Source: Lentisphaerae bacterium ADurb.Bin242
GTDB taxonomy: Bacteria > Verrucomicrobiota > Lentisphaeria > Victivallales > UBA1829
NCBI GenBank assembly: GCA_002069785.1
Contig: MWCA01000007.1
Span: 35,519-99,518 of the forward strand
DNA: 64,000 bases
Reading direction: 5' to 3'
The first letter of the stretch is position 1. Every line of letters starts with the position of its first letter. Both the position numbers and the translations under genes were made by a program. The notes beneath the pieces were generated by a model. That model made no database searches, was not told the origin of the DNA, and saw nothing but the letters and a program-made list of their open reading frames with translations. This document shows, piece by piece, positions 46,616-55,595 of the stretch.

Positions 46616-47551
46616 TCAGATGGACATCCGGCGGGCCTCTTCGATCAGGGCGGTCATGCGGATGGCGCTTTCCGGCGTCAGCGTGTTGACGGCCCGGCCG
46701 CATACGCAATCGCGGAAATGCTCCAGTTCCAGCACGAAGGCGCTCTTCTCCGCCGCGGGAACTTCGATCACTTCATACTTCCGCGTGTGGAGAATGAGAC
46801 GGTCCGGCCGTTCGATGCGCAGATATCCGTGATCGCCGAGCAGGGTGATGGTCAGGTCCCGGAAACAGAAAGTGCTCTGGACGGCGTACATCCCCTGAAG
46901 CTGCGCGGTCACCCCGTTTCCATAGTCCGCGACAATCGCGAAGGCGTCTTCCTTTTCCCATCCGAAGCGGTGCTGAAGACATGAAAAAAGAACTTTCCGC
47001 GGACTTAGTCCGGTGAGAAACGAAATCAGGTCGAAATCATGGATGGAGAGCTCATACATTGCGCCGACTTTTTTCACCCACGTCCCTTCCGGACGCGGAT
47101 TGAACGCCTGGAGTTTCGTAGTAACGATCGAACGGAGTTCTCCCGTTTCGCGAAGGTATTTCTTCGCCTCCATGAAAATCGGCTCGAAACGCATCTTGAA
47201 TCCGATGGCAAGGATTTTCTTCTTTTCTTCCGCAAGCCGGGCAAGGGTTTCCCCTTCGGCGACATTCATCGTCAGGGGTTTTTCGCAGAACACGTTGAAA
47301 CCGCGTTCCAGAAGCCGTTTGACCACCGGAAAATGGGCGGCGGGCGGCGTGACGACGCTGACTCCGTCCAGTCCGGCAGGAAGTTCTTCCAGGCTCCGGT
47401 AAAAGGGACACTTGCAGGCCTCCGCCGCCGCGCGGGCCTTTTCTTCGTTCAGGTCCATCACGGCCGCGACTTCAACCCCTTCGATCGAGTTCCAGCTCCT
47501 TGCGTGCGTCATTCCGATTCCGCCGCATCCGACAATTCCCACTTTGAACAT
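46616..47551 (-). CDS. Gfo/Idh/MocA-family NAD(P)-dependent oxidoreductase
   Basis: This 311-aa protein has the N-terminal Rossmann motif VGIVGCGGIGMTHARSW, the family's VFCEKPLTMN (EKP) segment near residue 93, and a C-terminal alpha/beta domain (MYELSIHDFDLISFL). Such enzymes oxidise or epimerise sugars, inositols or amino sugars. It is the last gene of the LacI-isomerase-pseudopilin-hydrolase operon, so it probably handles the sugar that the operon releases. Its partner isomerase at 51542 is a common pairing. Confidence 0.92.
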   Translation of the reverse strand: MFKVGIVGCGGIGMTHARSWNSIEGVEVAAVMDLNEEKARAAAEACKCPFYRSLEELPAGLDGVSVVTPPAAHFPVVKRLLERGFNVFCEKPLTMNVAEGETLARLAEEKKKILAIGFKMRFEPIFMEAKKYLRETGELRSIVTTKLQAFNPRPEGTWVKKVGAMYELSIHDFDLISFLTGLSPRKVLFSCLQHRFGWEKEDAFAIVADYGNGVTAQLQGMYAVQSTFCFRDLTITLLGDHGYLRIERPDRLILHTRKYEVIEVPAAEKSAFVLELEHFRDCVCGRAVNTLTPESAIRMTALIEEARRMSI

Positions 47552-47581
47552 ACCTTGTTTACTCCTTGTAAATGCCTTATC

Positions 47582-50500
47582 TCAATTCTTCCGGAGGAGA
47601 ATGACGGTGTCTTCCGGCACATTGCGGAGGATGTTTCCGCCGTGGCCCTCGACCATCCAGCCTTCCGGCAAATCCAGTTTGATTTCCTTCACCGCATCAT
47701 AGAAGAAAAGCGCTCCTCCCTTGTCGCCGATCCAGACGGTTCCGAACGGGGTCTCCCGCACGAACGGCATTCCGACGTTCTCCCGGGCACGGGCAATAGG
47801 CGGGTTCAGGGTCCCGATCCGCCGTACAGCGGCTATTTCGCCCGGCACACGCTCGAATCCGGCCGCGTATCCATCCGTGCTGACGATGCCGAAAGAATTG
47901 TACATCGCCATGCGGAAATAATCCAGCTCGAGACCGTCCCCGACGAGATGTGTTCCGGGCGCTGTCCCGACCAGGGCGAATTCCCTGCCGGTGAAAGGCG
48001 CATAGACTTGCTTCCGGAACCACCAGGTATCGAGAACCAGGGGATTCTGTCCCTCGATCCGGACCGGAATTCCCCGTTCCCCGAAGAAACGGAAAATCCC
48101 GGCCATTGCGTGAATTCCGGTTTCCGACTCGGGCGTCCCGTAATTCACGTTGCCGGACGCGGCTCCGTACATATCCAGATAGAGCCCGCCCATTCCGCCC
48201 TTCACGGCCCTTCCCATGAGTTCAAAATACCACTTGCGGAATTCCTGGTTGTTGAGGTCCAGCACCGGATGAATTCCGAAATACTGAAAGAGTTTTCCTT
48301 TGGCGTCATAAAGATACCAGGACTTGTTCGCAAAAATTTTCTCGCTGTCTCCGTGGGAATAATCCCCGGCCGTCCATGGAGAGGGAATGAGCCCCGCGGC
48401 GCGGACCTCCGAAAAAACCTTCAAGGCACTTTCGCCGTCCAGCTTTTCGATGGCCGAGGGACACCATGGAAGATGATACATTTTGAAGCCGAGTTTCCGC
48501 GCGGCGGCCAGGGAAGCCGCGATCTCGTTATTTGTACAAACGTTCTGATGAGTCGCCATCGGTTCGGGCGGAATCGATCGGAGGCCGATGCTCCGACGGA
48601 GATTTTCCCGCTGGAACTGGTACATCGCCATCCAGTCGTTGTTGCCGCGTTCGGCGCCCGGCGAATACATGTGCCAGACAAAATTCGCGGACAGCGGGGC
48701 TTTGCGCCGCCCGATCTTCAGCTGAATCCGCTGCGCCACGGTTTCATCCCCCGCCTTCACTCCCTGACGGGCCGAAATCGAACAGGGGGAATCCACAAAA
48801 TCTGTATAGACGCCGTTCCCGGAAACCAGCCAGGTGAAGGGCTGTCCGTCTCCGAAGAAGCCGCCGTAACGCACCTCTGTGTCCTTCTTCCCGGAAAGGT
48901 CGAATTCCGCATATCCGCGCGGAGGGACGTAACAGGCGAAACGCCGGACCCGGCGTCCTTCCGGACTCAGGGCGATCCGCGAGGAAATTTCCATCGATTC
49001 CAGCGGACGCGGCGACTTCTCTATGGAAATCCGTTCCGCAAACCCGCTGAAGGTGCGGCCGTCCAGCCGGAGGGTGCCGCTTTTGAACTGCCAGGCAAGC
49101 GTGCTGCCGTCGTTTCCCGTAAAAAACAGAGTCGCCAGAGGACCGTCCACGGCGATCCGGTCCAGATGCCATGTCAGTGTGAACTGTTTCAGTTTCCGGT
49201 CCCGGGTGACCGCCTCGAAGGAAGCATCGTCCATGACGGTCGGGCCCTCGGAAAATGTAAAAACGGGCGGCGTCAGTTTCCGGACCAGCGCCTCCGGACG
49301 GCCGGGCCAGAACACCTCGACGGAACCATCCGCTTCGACGGCAAGACGAATCCCTTCTCCGAGCGTGATTTCTCGTCCGGCAATTTTCGCCGGACTCTTT
49401 GAATCCTGAAGGGAAAGTTCCGGCCGGTCGATTTTCAGGGCAAGGGATTCATGCGTTTTGCGCGCGGGCGGCGGAGTCAGATTGTAAATGCCGCTTTCCG
49501 GGTTCAGGCTCAAGCCGCCCGCTTCGGCGGCGATCCCGATCAGCAGCGCGTTTCCGTAAGCCCAGGAACAAAGCTGCACGAGTCCTTTCCGCTGTGCCCA
49601 TTCATCATTGAAAAAAACGACTTTTCCTTTCCCGGTTTTCCGTTCCGCAAGAAAGATTCCCGCTTCTTTTCCGGAACCGTCCAGAATCGGCGCAAGGAGT
49701 TTTGCATCCGGACGCAATTCCGCCTCACGGTAAGGAGAAGTCAATTTCCATTCCCCGGGAATCGCTTCGAAATTCTTTCCGGACGGGCGCTTCACCTTGC
49801 AATCTTCGATTTTCGAGTTCATTTTTCCGGGAATCACGGGAAGAAGTTCCGCAGCCGACGGCGGAGTGCAGTTTCCCAGGAGAAGACATCCGCCGGACTC
49901 CACATAGCGGCGCAAAGCCGCGATCCGTTCCGGAGTATAGAGTTTTACGAGAAACCTTTCGGGAATTCCCGTCACGATCACCAGTTTGAACCGGTCAAGA
50001 TTTTTCAGCGCAGGAGTAATGCCGTCCTTCGGTTCCGGCTCCCGGAGATCCGTCAGAAAAGTCTTGATGGAAGCGCCGCCGAGACCGTCCAGATAAACGG
50101 AATCCAGGCCCGTCACGGAACACCCGCTCCGGGCAAGCATGGACGCGAACCCCTTTCCGACCCAGGGACGGCCTCCCGTCAGAACCAGCACGGCAGGTCC
50201 TTTCCCGACCGCTTCCGGGAGCGCCCCGGCCTCTTCCCTGACTTCACTTTTCAGCGGCAGAAGCTCCCGGACCTTTCCGGCGTTCGCCGGGTCGAAATTT
50301 TCCTCCGTTGTCAGAAGGATCGCATCCACCCGTTCAAGCCCTGAATTCGGGTTCAAAACGATTTCCAGTTTTCCACTGGACAATTCCAGCGGAACGTCTG
50401 CGCGTTTCCAGAGATAGGACGGTTTCTTCGCATTTTTTTCCAAGGGGTCGTCGCCGAATTGGCCCAGCGATTTTCCGTTGATCAGCACTTCCGCGCGGCG

Positions 50501-50752
50501 GTAGCCCTCCCCGAACGACATCGTCCTCACCCACACGGAATAACGGCCGCCTTCCGGCAGGTTGTATTCCGCCTTTGCCTGATTGTCCTTTTTCTCTGCG
50601 GAAAACAGCATTTTCCCGCCGGAAGCGCCCTGATCGATGCCGATGCGCCAGCGGTTTTTGACAGGAAAGTTTTCCGCTTCGATCCGGTATTCCGCCGCCG
50701 TCAGGGAAAATACCCCCAGCATTGCCATCCGAAAAATACGTTTCATTTTCAT
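47582..50752 (-). CDS. Large secreted hydrolase-like protein (CBM + amidotransferase-like + melibiase-type barrel)
   Basis: This 1056-aa protein has a short signal (MKMKRIFRMAMLGVFSLTAA). Residues about 20-150 resemble a CBM6-type or golvesin-like domain (EYRIEAENFPV, GGRYSVWVRTMSF, DAILLTTEENF). Residues about 180-420 look like a class-I amidotransferase or beta-galactosidase trimerisation-type domain (PAVLVLTGGRPWVG, RRYVESGGCLLLGNC, GKGKVVFFNDEWAQR). The C-terminal half is barrel-like with FVWHMYSPG, YHLPWCPSA and GLYLDMYG (about 855). The last of these recalls the nucleophile strand of GH27/36-type enzymes, but family membership is not established. GGGAG precedes the ATG. It is the fourth gene of the LacI operon. 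Confidence 0.75.
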   Translation of the reverse strand: MKMKRIFRMAMLGVFSLTAAEYRIEAENFPVKNRWRIGIDQGASGGKMLFSAEKKDNQAKAEYNLPEGGRYSVWVRTMSFGEGYRRAEVLINGKSLGQFGDDPLEKNAKKPSYLWKRADVPLELSSGKLEIVLNPNSGLERVDAILLTTEENFDPANAGKVRELLPLKSEVREEAGALPEAVGKGPAVLVLTGGRPWVGKGFASMLARSGCSVTGLDSVYLDGLGGASIKTFLTDLREPEPKDGITPALKNLDRFKLVIVTGIPERFLVKLYTPERIAALRRYVESGGCLLLGNCTPPSAAELLPVIPGKMNSKIEDCKVKRPSGKNFEAIPGEWKLTSPYREAELRPDAKLLAPILDGSGKEAGIFLAERKTGKGKVVFFNDEWAQRKGLVQLCSWAYGNALLIGIAAEAGGLSLNPESGIYNLTPPPARKTHESLALKIDRPELSLQDSKSPAKIAGREITLGEGIRLAVEADGSVEVFWPGRPEALVRKLTPPVFTFSEGPTVMDDASFEAVTRDRKLKQFTLTWHLDRIAVDGPLATLFFTGNDGSTLAWQFKSGTLRLDGRTFSGFAERISIEKSPRPLESMEISSRIALSPEGRRVRRFACYVPPRGYAEFDLSGKKDTEVRYGGFFGDGQPFTWLVSGNGVYTDFVDSPCSISARQGVKAGDETVAQRIQLKIGRRKAPLSANFVWHMYSPGAERGNNDWMAMYQFQRENLRRSIGLRSIPPEPMATHQNVCTNNEIAASLAAARKLGFKMYHLPWCPSAIEKLDGESALKVFSEVRAAGLIPSPWTAGDYSHGDSEKIFANKSWYLYDAKGKLFQYFGIHPVLDLNNQEFRKWYFELMGRAVKGGMGGLYLDMYGAASGNVNYGTPESETGIHAMAGIFRFFGERGIPVRIEGQNPLVLDTWWFRKQVYAPFTGREFALVGTAPGTHLVGDGLELDYFRMAMYNSFGIVSTDGYAAGFERVPGEIAAVRRIGTLNPPIARARENVGMPFVRETPFGTVWIGDKGGALFFYDAVKEIKLDLPEGWMVEGHGGNILRNVPEDTVILLRKN

Positions 50753-50780
50753 CGATCTCTCCCAAATCGTTTTCTTTTTT

Positions 50781-51461
50781 TCAGTTCAGGGGCGCCCATG
50801 CATGGGTTTTCACGGATTCGACATGAAAGTCGGCGAAAATCACATTGTAGTATCCGTTGTGCGGGGCGGGAAACAGGGCGGTCACATACTCCGAATACAG
50901 CGCCGCCCGCGACAGGGCAACCGGCTTGCCGTTGATTTTCCCCTGGAATACGCTGAACTTTTTCGGGAGGAGATCGTCGCCGGAAGCGTAGGCATATCCG
51001 TGAACATACTGCCAGGCTTTGCGGACGTCGGTGGCGGTGTAGCCCAGGTTGTTGCAGGCGGCAATCCGCGGATCGCTTTGCGAATCGAGCTTGAATCCGT
51101 TCGTCGGACAGAGCCAGATCTTTGTCTTTCCCACGGAAGTGCTTCTTCCCTTCAGATACAGGCTGTCCAGCGCGTAAATCAGATTATTGTCCTTATAATT
51201 GTAAACCGCCCGCGGAGAATACAGAAGCTGTACCGCGGGTCCGGGCAGATAGTCCGAATAGTCGTTGGAGTAAAACGCATAGGCGTTCGAAATCTGTTTG
51301 AACTGGCCGAGGCACTGGGTCCTTCTTGCCATCTCCCGCGCCTTGTTCAGCGCGGGCAGCAGCATGCCCGCCAGAATCGCGATGATCGAAATCACAACGA
51401 GCAATTCGATGAGTGTGAAACATTCGGTTTTCTTACGGAAGTTTTTCAGTAATATCCTCAT
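50781..51461 (-). CDS. Type II secretion-type pseudopilin
   Basis: This 226-aa protein starts at MRILLKN, preceded by GGAGGAAGAGGG. The leader of 14 residues ends in Cys, followed by [19 protein letters not shown]. The C-terminus has [17 protein letters not shown], an H-X9-D motif with Phe in place of Gly. Third gene of the LacI-isomerase-pseudopilin-hydrolase-oxidoreductase operon. Confidence 0.88.
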   Translation of the reverse strand: MRILLKNFRKKTECFTLIELLVVISIIAILAGMLLPALNKAREMARRTQCLGQFKQISNAYAFYSNDYSDYLPGPAVQLLYSPRAVYNYKDNNLIYALDSLYLKGRSTSVGKTKIWLCPTNGFKLDSQSDPRIAACNNLGYTATDVRKAWQYVHGYAYASGDDLLPKKFSVFQGKINGKPVALSRAALYSEYVTALFPAPHNGYYNVIFADFHVESVKTHAWAPLN

Positions 51462-51541
51462 TTTCCCTCTTCCTCCTTCTCCTTCAGTTGATCCTTTTGT
51501 TTGCGCACGATGGAAAAACATCCCGCATCTCTGCCGGTTTT

Positions 51542-52387
51542 CTACAGGATGAATCTCTTCACATATTCGAGATTGTGCTTCATGCCGACCTCCGGTTCGG
51601 GAAGCTCCGCCGGATACCAGTACTTCTCATATTCGTCGCTGACGTAGCCGGTATAGCCGATCTTTTTGAGTTCGGCAAGGGTTTCCTCCCACCGGACCGT
51701 GCCCTTGCCCATCAAGCAGGATTTCTTCTTCAGCGGAAGGCGCGATTCCAGAGTCCAGTCCTTGACGTGGACATGGAAAATGTACCGCGCCGCCTTACGG
51801 ACCGCTTCCGCGCCGGTTTCCACGCCTGCCAGCTCAACCCACGCGTAATCGAACAGCATTCCGACATTCGCCATGTTGACGTCCTCGATCAGCCGCACCC
51901 CGTCCCGCACGCTCATCGTCAGCGAACCGATATGCGTTTCAATGCAGATCCGGACGCCGAACCGCGCCGCGTATTCCGCCGTTTCCCGGATTCCGCTCAC
52001 CGTGCGGCTCCAGACGTCGTTGAACCAGACGCCCGGCTGGCTGAACGGCTCCACGCCGCCGTATACGCGCACCAGCGGACAATGGAGAATCGAGGCGATT
52101 TCAATGACCCGCTTCAAATTTTGAATCACTTTCGGGCGCTCCTCCGGCGACACAAAGTTCTGGTAATAGGAAGTGAGACAGGAGAATTCCATCCCTTCCG
52201 CTTTCGCCGCCGCCGAAATCCTGCCGGCTTCTTCATTGGTAATTTTTTCGCTGTCGATCTGTCCGTCCGCGGCGACGCGCACCTCGATGCCGTCGTATCC
52301 GATGCCCTTGAAAAGTTGGATCACCTCGTAGATGTCGCGTCCGGGCGCCCCCATCGTGTGACCGGAGAACTGGATTCTGTCATTCAT
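51542..52387 (-). CDS. Sugar phosphate isomerase/epimerase (xylose-isomerase-like TIM barrel)
   Basis: This 281-aa protein starts at the ATG nine bases after GGAG; a GTG three codons earlier is less likely. It has the AP-endonuclease-2/sugar epimerase pattern: [41 protein letters not shown] and [10 protein letters not shown]. The Glu, His and Asp residues in these strands are the usual metal ligands. It is cytoplasmic. Pairing with the Gfo/Idh enzyme in the same operon suggests interconversion of a keto-sugar or inositol-type substrate. Confidence 0.88.
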   Translation of the reverse strand: MNDRIQFSGHTMGAPGRDIYEVIQLFKGIGYDGIEVRVAADGQIDSEKITNEEAGRISAAAKAEGMEFSCLTSYYQNFVSPEERPKVIQNLKRVIEIASILHCPLVRVYGGVEPFSQPGVWFNDVWSRTVSGIRETAEYAARFGVRICIETHIGSLTMSVRDGVRLIEDVNMANVGMLFDYAWVELAGVETGAEAVRKAARYIFHVHVKDWTLESRLPLKKKSCLMGKGTVRWEETLAELKKIGYTGYVSDEYEKYWYPAELPEPEVGMKHNLEYVKRFIL

Positions 52388-52428
52388 TTTTTCCACTCCA
52401 TGGAATGTTGTATGTTTTCGTCGAAAGT

Positions 52429-53436
52429 TCAGAGAATCGCGGAACCGCCCGGAATCAATACCCCTTTCGTGACAATGCTTCGCGGAGTTCTGCCGTTTTT
52501 GATTTCATCGGCCAGCTCCATGGCCTGCCGGGTCATGGCGCCGATGTCCGGGTCGATCGTCGTCAGTTCCGGCGAAATGAAATCCGACAGAAGCGAGTGG
52601 CGGTCATAACACGCGATTCCGGCTTTCTCCGGCACCGGCACCCCGTGCTTCTGCAAAACTCTCAACAAAAGCGCCGCCGGATGATACTGCGGAAGGAAAA
52701 AAAGCACCCGGTCCTCCGCTCCGAAACGCCCGGACAGCTCCATGACCTGTTTTTCGGAAGACAGTGCGGAATCCATCCTGATAAGGGAAATATCCGTTCC
52801 TCCCTTTTTCAGTCCGCCCAGAAAGCCGGCAACGCGTTTTTCCTCGCAGACCGTGGGAGCCGCTCCGCACGCAATCACATATTTCCGGTAATATCCGCGT
52901 CCGGAAATCCGCCGGGCCATTTCCATGCAGGATTCCGCGTCGTTGCTGCAGGAACAGGGATACCCCTCCACAAAACGGTTCAGCAGGACCACATTCCTGA
53001 AAAGTCCGCAGTTTTTCTTCAGGAACGCATTGTCCTCCCGCGAAGAACCGAGCACAAAAACCGCATCGTATTTCGCACAGCGTGCGGGTTTCAGTATCCT
53101 GGACAGTTCATTTTCCCGATAGAGCTCGTACGCCAGTTTCATCCGGGTCTCGCGGCTCATCCGTTCCAGCGTCCGGCTGACCTGCGCCATGAAGTCCGAA
53201 AACTGCGAATGAAGCCACGGACTCAGAATCAGGACGGAAAGGGGGATGCTCTTCTGTCTGGAAAGCGCAACGGCGACCAGGTCGGGACGGTAATTCAACT
53301 TCCGGCTCGCATCCAGTACTTTCAGGATGGTCTGCGAAGAAAGTCCCAGCGAAGAACACTTCTGGTTCAATACATACGAGACGGTGGCCTTTGACACTCC
53401 GCTCGTGCGGGCGACATCTTCCATTGTCGTTTTCAT
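52429..53436 (-). CDS. LacI-family transcriptional regulator
   Basis: This 335-aa protein has an N-terminal LacI helix-turn-helix TMEDVARTSGVSKATVSYVL (residues 4-23) and hinge, then an effector domain ending near KAGIACYDRHSLL and LTTIDPDIGAMTRQAMEL. It heads a five-gene minus-strand operon for sugar uptake or breakdown. A consensus promoter and a 12-base CG-centred palindrome lie immediately upstream, pointing to autoregulation. Confidence 0.92.
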   Translation of the reverse strand: MKTTMEDVARTSGVSKATVSYVLNQKCSSLGLSSQTILKVLDASRKLNYRPDLVAVALSRQKSIPLSVLILSPWLHSQFSDFMAQVSRTLERMSRETRMKLAYELYRENELSRILKPARCAKYDAVFVLGSSREDNAFLKKNCGLFRNVVLLNRFVEGYPCSCSNDAESCMEMARRISGRGYYRKYVIACGAAPTVCEEKRVAGFLGGLKKGGTDISLIRMDSALSSEKQVMELSGRFGAEDRVLFFLPQYHPAALLLRVLQKHGVPVPEKAGIACYDRHSLLSDFISPELTTIDPDIGAMTRQAMELADEIKNGRTPRSIVTKGVLIPGGSAIL

Positions 53437-53452
53437 ATTTCCTGCCTGTTTT

Positions 53453-53464
53453 GTTCACGTGAAC
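53453..53464. promoter_or_regulatory. LacI-type operator, 12-bp palindrome
   Basis: GTTCACGTGAAC is a perfect CG-centred palindrome, 17 bases downstream of the -10 box of the LacI promoter and 17 bases before the LacI start codon. It is the likely autoregulatory site. Confidence 0.75.
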
Positions 53465-53480
53465 CGGTTTATATAATATA

Positions 53481-53508
53481 ATTATAATGGATATTTCCGG
53501 AATGTCAA
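53481..53508 (-). promoter_or_regulatory. Sigma-70 promoter of the LacI-isomerase operon
   Basis: On the minus strand TTGACA (53503-53508), a 16-base spacer and TATAAT (53481-53486) match both consensus hexamers. Confidence 0.88.
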
Positions 53509-53658
53509 GCCTTCGTTTGAAAAAAAAACATTTTTTCTTCAAATGACAGTCCGCATTCAGAAATTCTCTTTCGTCCCCTCCCATCTCCTGTTCCGGAACA
53601 TCGGGAAACAGAAAACCATCCGTCCGGATTTCATCGACCTCAAAAAAAATTTCAGAAA

Positions 53659-53676
53659 AATTAGACGAAACTAATT
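53659..53676. promoter_or_regulatory. Palindromic operator A1 (AATTAG-N6-CTAATT)
   Basis: AATTAG and CTAATT flank six bases, and the site overlaps the -35 box of promoter A. The same element occurs at 53773, 55485 and 55596. The TTAG-N6-CTAA geometry resembles DtxR-family metal-regulator boxes. The regulator itself is not in the window. Confidence 0.7.
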
Positions 53677-53702
53677 GAAAAATAAAAAACCGGTGATATA
53701 GT
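53675..53702 (+). promoter_or_regulatory. Promoter A (pseudopilin unit A)
   Basis: TTGAAA (53675-53680), a 16-base spacer and TATAGT (53697-53702). The -35 to -10 segment including CCGGTGATATAGTAAAGGCC is conserved in promoter B, while flanking DNA has diverged, which supports function. Confidence 0.82.
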
Positions 53703-53721
53703 AAAGGCCATTCAAGAGTTT

Positions 53722-53760
53722 ACATGCTTTCATCCAATTCGACAGGGAGCATGTTTTTTT
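53722..53760 (+). terminator. Leader terminator A, about 50 nt after promoter A
   Basis: ACATGCT (53722-53728) pairs with AGCATGT (53748-53754), and the hairpin is followed by a run of Ts. It lies before the coding region, so it either ends a short RNA or acts as an attenuator. Terminator B (55551-55584) is its better-formed counterpart. Confidence 0.65.
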
Positions 53761-53772
53761 ACCGGAAAAATA

Positions 53773-53788
53773 ATTAGACATAACTAAT
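53773..53788. promoter_or_regulatory. Palindromic operator A2 (ATTAG-N6-CTAAT)
   Basis: A second copy of the palindrome, 113 bases centre to centre from A1 and just past the leader terminator. The paired arrangement would suit repression by looping or a downstream roadblock. Confidence 0.65.
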
Positions 53789-53935
53789 AATTAAATAAGA
53801 ATCATAAAATGAAAGAAGATCCGTTTTCATAAATACAGAGGAGGATCGCATAGAGATGCACAAGTAAAGTCATATTTCGTCAAAGCTCTCCAGGCACAAC
53901 ATCCGTTTTTCATAAAACGCAAGGAGGAAATAAAA

Positions 53936-54766
53936 ATGTTTCAGTTCAGTGATTCCAAATCAATCGGGCAAGGCAAATTCCGGAAGGATGGAAGGGAAGG
54001 AATGTTCTCCAACCGGAAAACCTCTCATGAATTCACACTTATAGAACTTCTGGTAGTTGTTTCGATCATCGCCATTCTGGCAGGAATCCTGCTGCCTGTG
54101 CTGAACAAGGCGCGGAACAAAGGAAAGGAAACAGTTGAACTGAACGCTGTCAAGCAACTAATGCTGGGCTATCAGTATTATTCAGATGAAAGCGCTGGTT
54201 ACCTGTTGCCGGGGTATACCAGCTGGACCACCCCGCTGGTGGATGACCGCGGCCATTCCATGGTCATGCCGATCGTTTCGATGCGCTGGCCGTGGCGGCT
54301 TTATCCGCAGTTGAAGAGTCTGCACGGAACCATTTTGACAGGAGCGATGTCCGAATTTATGAAATCCTATCCTCTTACGGACACTTTTTACAATTACTAC
54401 ATCAGTGTCTTTCCGTCGTTCGCCTATAATTACTATAACATCGGAGGCCAGTATCCGGACCCGAAGAACAATGCCATGAACGACCCGGATGTCGCCGTCA
54501 AGACCAATGAAATCAAGCAGCCGTCCCGGTTGATTACGTTCGTTTCCGCATTCAGCGGCACACAGCCTTATGGTTATATGTATTGCATCGATCCGATCAA
54601 GGGCGGTTGGGAAACCCTGCCGTTCGATCCGAACAACGCTTACGGCTATGTTCACGCCCGCTGGTCGAAACGCGCGGTTACGGGGGAAGCGGACGGCCAT
54701 GCCGAAATGGTGGCATTCGACACCCTGCGAAAGGAAACCAATCGCTGGAAGAATCGCAAGAACTGA
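53936..54766 (+). CDS. Type II secretion-type pseudopilin (tandem unit A)
   Basis: This 276-aa protein has an unusually long leader of 32 residues (MFQFSDSKSIGQ start, ending TSHE) before [19 protein letters not shown]. The -1 residue is Glu. It ends in an ADGHAEMVAF segment (DGH motif). The leader is clearly related to that of the pseudopilin at 55767 (MFRF start; GMF and KG patterns). Together with the following small protein and the upstream regulatory DNA it forms the first of two tandem units. An AAGGAGGAAATAAAA ribosome site precedes the ATG. Confidence 0.88.
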   Translation: MFQFSDSKSIGQGKFRKDGREGMFSNRKTSHEFTLIELLVVVSIIAILAGILLPVLNKARNKGKETVELNAVKQLMLGYQYYSDESAGYLLPGYTSWTTPLVDDRGHSMVMPIVSMRWPWRLYPQLKSLHGTILTGAMSEFMKSYPLTDTFYNYYISVFPSFAYNYYNIGGQYPDPKNNAMNDPDVAVKTNEIKQPSRLITFVSAFSGTQPYGYMYCIDPIKGGWETLPFDPNNAYGYVHARWSKRAVTGEADGHAEMVAFDTLRKETNRWKNRKN

Positions 54767-54836
54767 CCGGATCGAGGCTGCCGGATCGAGGGAAATACAA
54801 GCAAGTCATTCAAACACGAGGAAAGATGACGTCATC

Positions 54837-55307
54837 ATGAAAAAATTGCTGGTCGCGTTATTTTTATTGTTTTCTTCCGTCTTTTTCCTGTTGCAGCAGC
54901 TCAAGGCAAACGCCGCACGGGAAAGCCTGACGACAGCCGTAAATGAAACTGAAGCCGCCAGGGCCGTCGCGGTGATAGAAACGATGTTCAAAGCCGGTCT
55001 CGACCGCAATATCGAAGCCATGCGCAAATGCTGGATTGCCGGCCTTTCCGACTCGGACATTGCCGTTGAAATACGAAAGCTGCCGCCGACTGCCTGTCAA
55101 TTCATCTTGCTCGATGCACGCCGTCTCCAGGGAAGACCCGATGAAATCTGGCTGACCGGCACCGTTGACCGATCCGGCAATGGCTGCACCTTCATTCTGA
55201 CCGGGAATTCCGGCCGGGACGACTATCGGATCAAGGCGGTCAGCACATTGGAAGATGCCCTGACCCGACAAACAGCCGTATCGAAATCCAGACCGCATTC
55301 CCGATGA
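54837..55307 (+). CDS. Small membrane-anchored protein (unit A), unknown function
   Basis: This 156-aa protein has an N-terminal membrane anchor or signal (MKKLLVALFLLFSSVFFLLQ). A soluble domain follows with helix AVAVIETMFKAGLDRNIEAM and a strand-rich end (EIWLTGTVDRSGNGCTFIL, DDYRIKAVSTL). The layout resembles NTF2-like accessory domains but this is not certain. It matches the position and general design of the protein at 56676, so the pseudopilin-plus-small-protein pair is repeated. It may bind or present substrate outside the cell. Confidence 0.72.
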   Translation: MKKLLVALFLLFSSVFFLLQQLKANAARESLTTAVNETEAARAVAVIETMFKAGLDRNIEAMRKCWIAGLSDSDIAVEIRKLPPTACQFILLDARRLQGRPDEIWLTGTVDRSGNGCTFILTGNSGRDDYRIKAVSTLEDALTRQTAVSKSRPHSR

Positions 55308-55484
55308 AAAGTCTCGAGCACCGCCGGAGCGCAGTTCGTGCCGGAGCGAAACAACGGTTTGCCTCTTCCGATTTTTTCCATGATTTCTTTCCGGTTTCAA
55401 CCGATGGCCGCCGGACGCGGAAACATCGGGAAAACAGGAAACCATCCGCCCGGATTTCATCGACCTCAAAAAAATTTCAAAAAA

Positions 55485-55502
55485 AATTAGAGAAAACTAA
55501 TT
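55485..55502. promoter_or_regulatory. Palindromic operator B1 (AATTAG-N6-CTAATT)
   Basis: Perfect six-base arms around AGAAAA, overlapping the -35 box of promoter B exactly as A1 overlaps promoter A. Confidence 0.72.
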
Positions 55503-55528
55503 GACAAACAAAAAACCGGTGATATAGT
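55501..55528 (+). promoter_or_regulatory. Promoter B (pseudopilin unit B and probably the chelatase operon)
   Basis: TTGACA (55501-55506), a 16-base spacer and TATAGT (55523-55528). It is the stronger of the two duplicated promoters by consensus. All genes from 55767 to 62820 follow on the same strand with short gaps or overlaps. Confidence 0.85.
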
Positions 55529-55550
55529 AAAGGCCGTTCCAGGGTTTTAT

Positions 55551-55584
55551 ATGCTTCCTCCCGTTCGGAGGCAAGCATTTTTTT
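55551..55584 (+). terminator. Leader terminator B, about 50 nt after promoter B
   Basis: ATGCTT-CCTCC pairs with GGAGG-AAGCAT (one bulged C) around a CGTTC loop and is followed by seven Ts. It is a well-formed intrinsic terminator located between promoter and genes. This implies a short leader RNA of about 50 nt or regulated readthrough. Confidence 0.85.
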
Positions 55585-55595
55585 GAAAAACCAAA

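Larger units (their letters stand above)
53437..53935. other. Divergent regulatory region (499 bp) between LacI operon and pseudopilin unit A
   Basis: The left part holds the LacI promoter and operator. The right part, from about 53594, is a diverged copy of 55418-55766. It holds promoter A, two TTAG-N6-CTAA palindromes, an early terminator, and a second SD with a three-codon frame (53856-53867, MHK) before the true SD of the pseudopilin. No full gene fits here. Confidence 0.7.

Noticed and set aside
43872..46832. 986-codon open frame on the plus strand
   Set aside because: It mirrors the KaiC-like/PEP-binding gene, whose motifs are clear on the minus strand. The composition is not protein-like.
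47039..49402. 787-codon open frame on the plus strand
   Set aside because: It runs across two well-supported minus-strand genes (Gfo/Idh and the 1056-aa protein) and has no start signal or motif.
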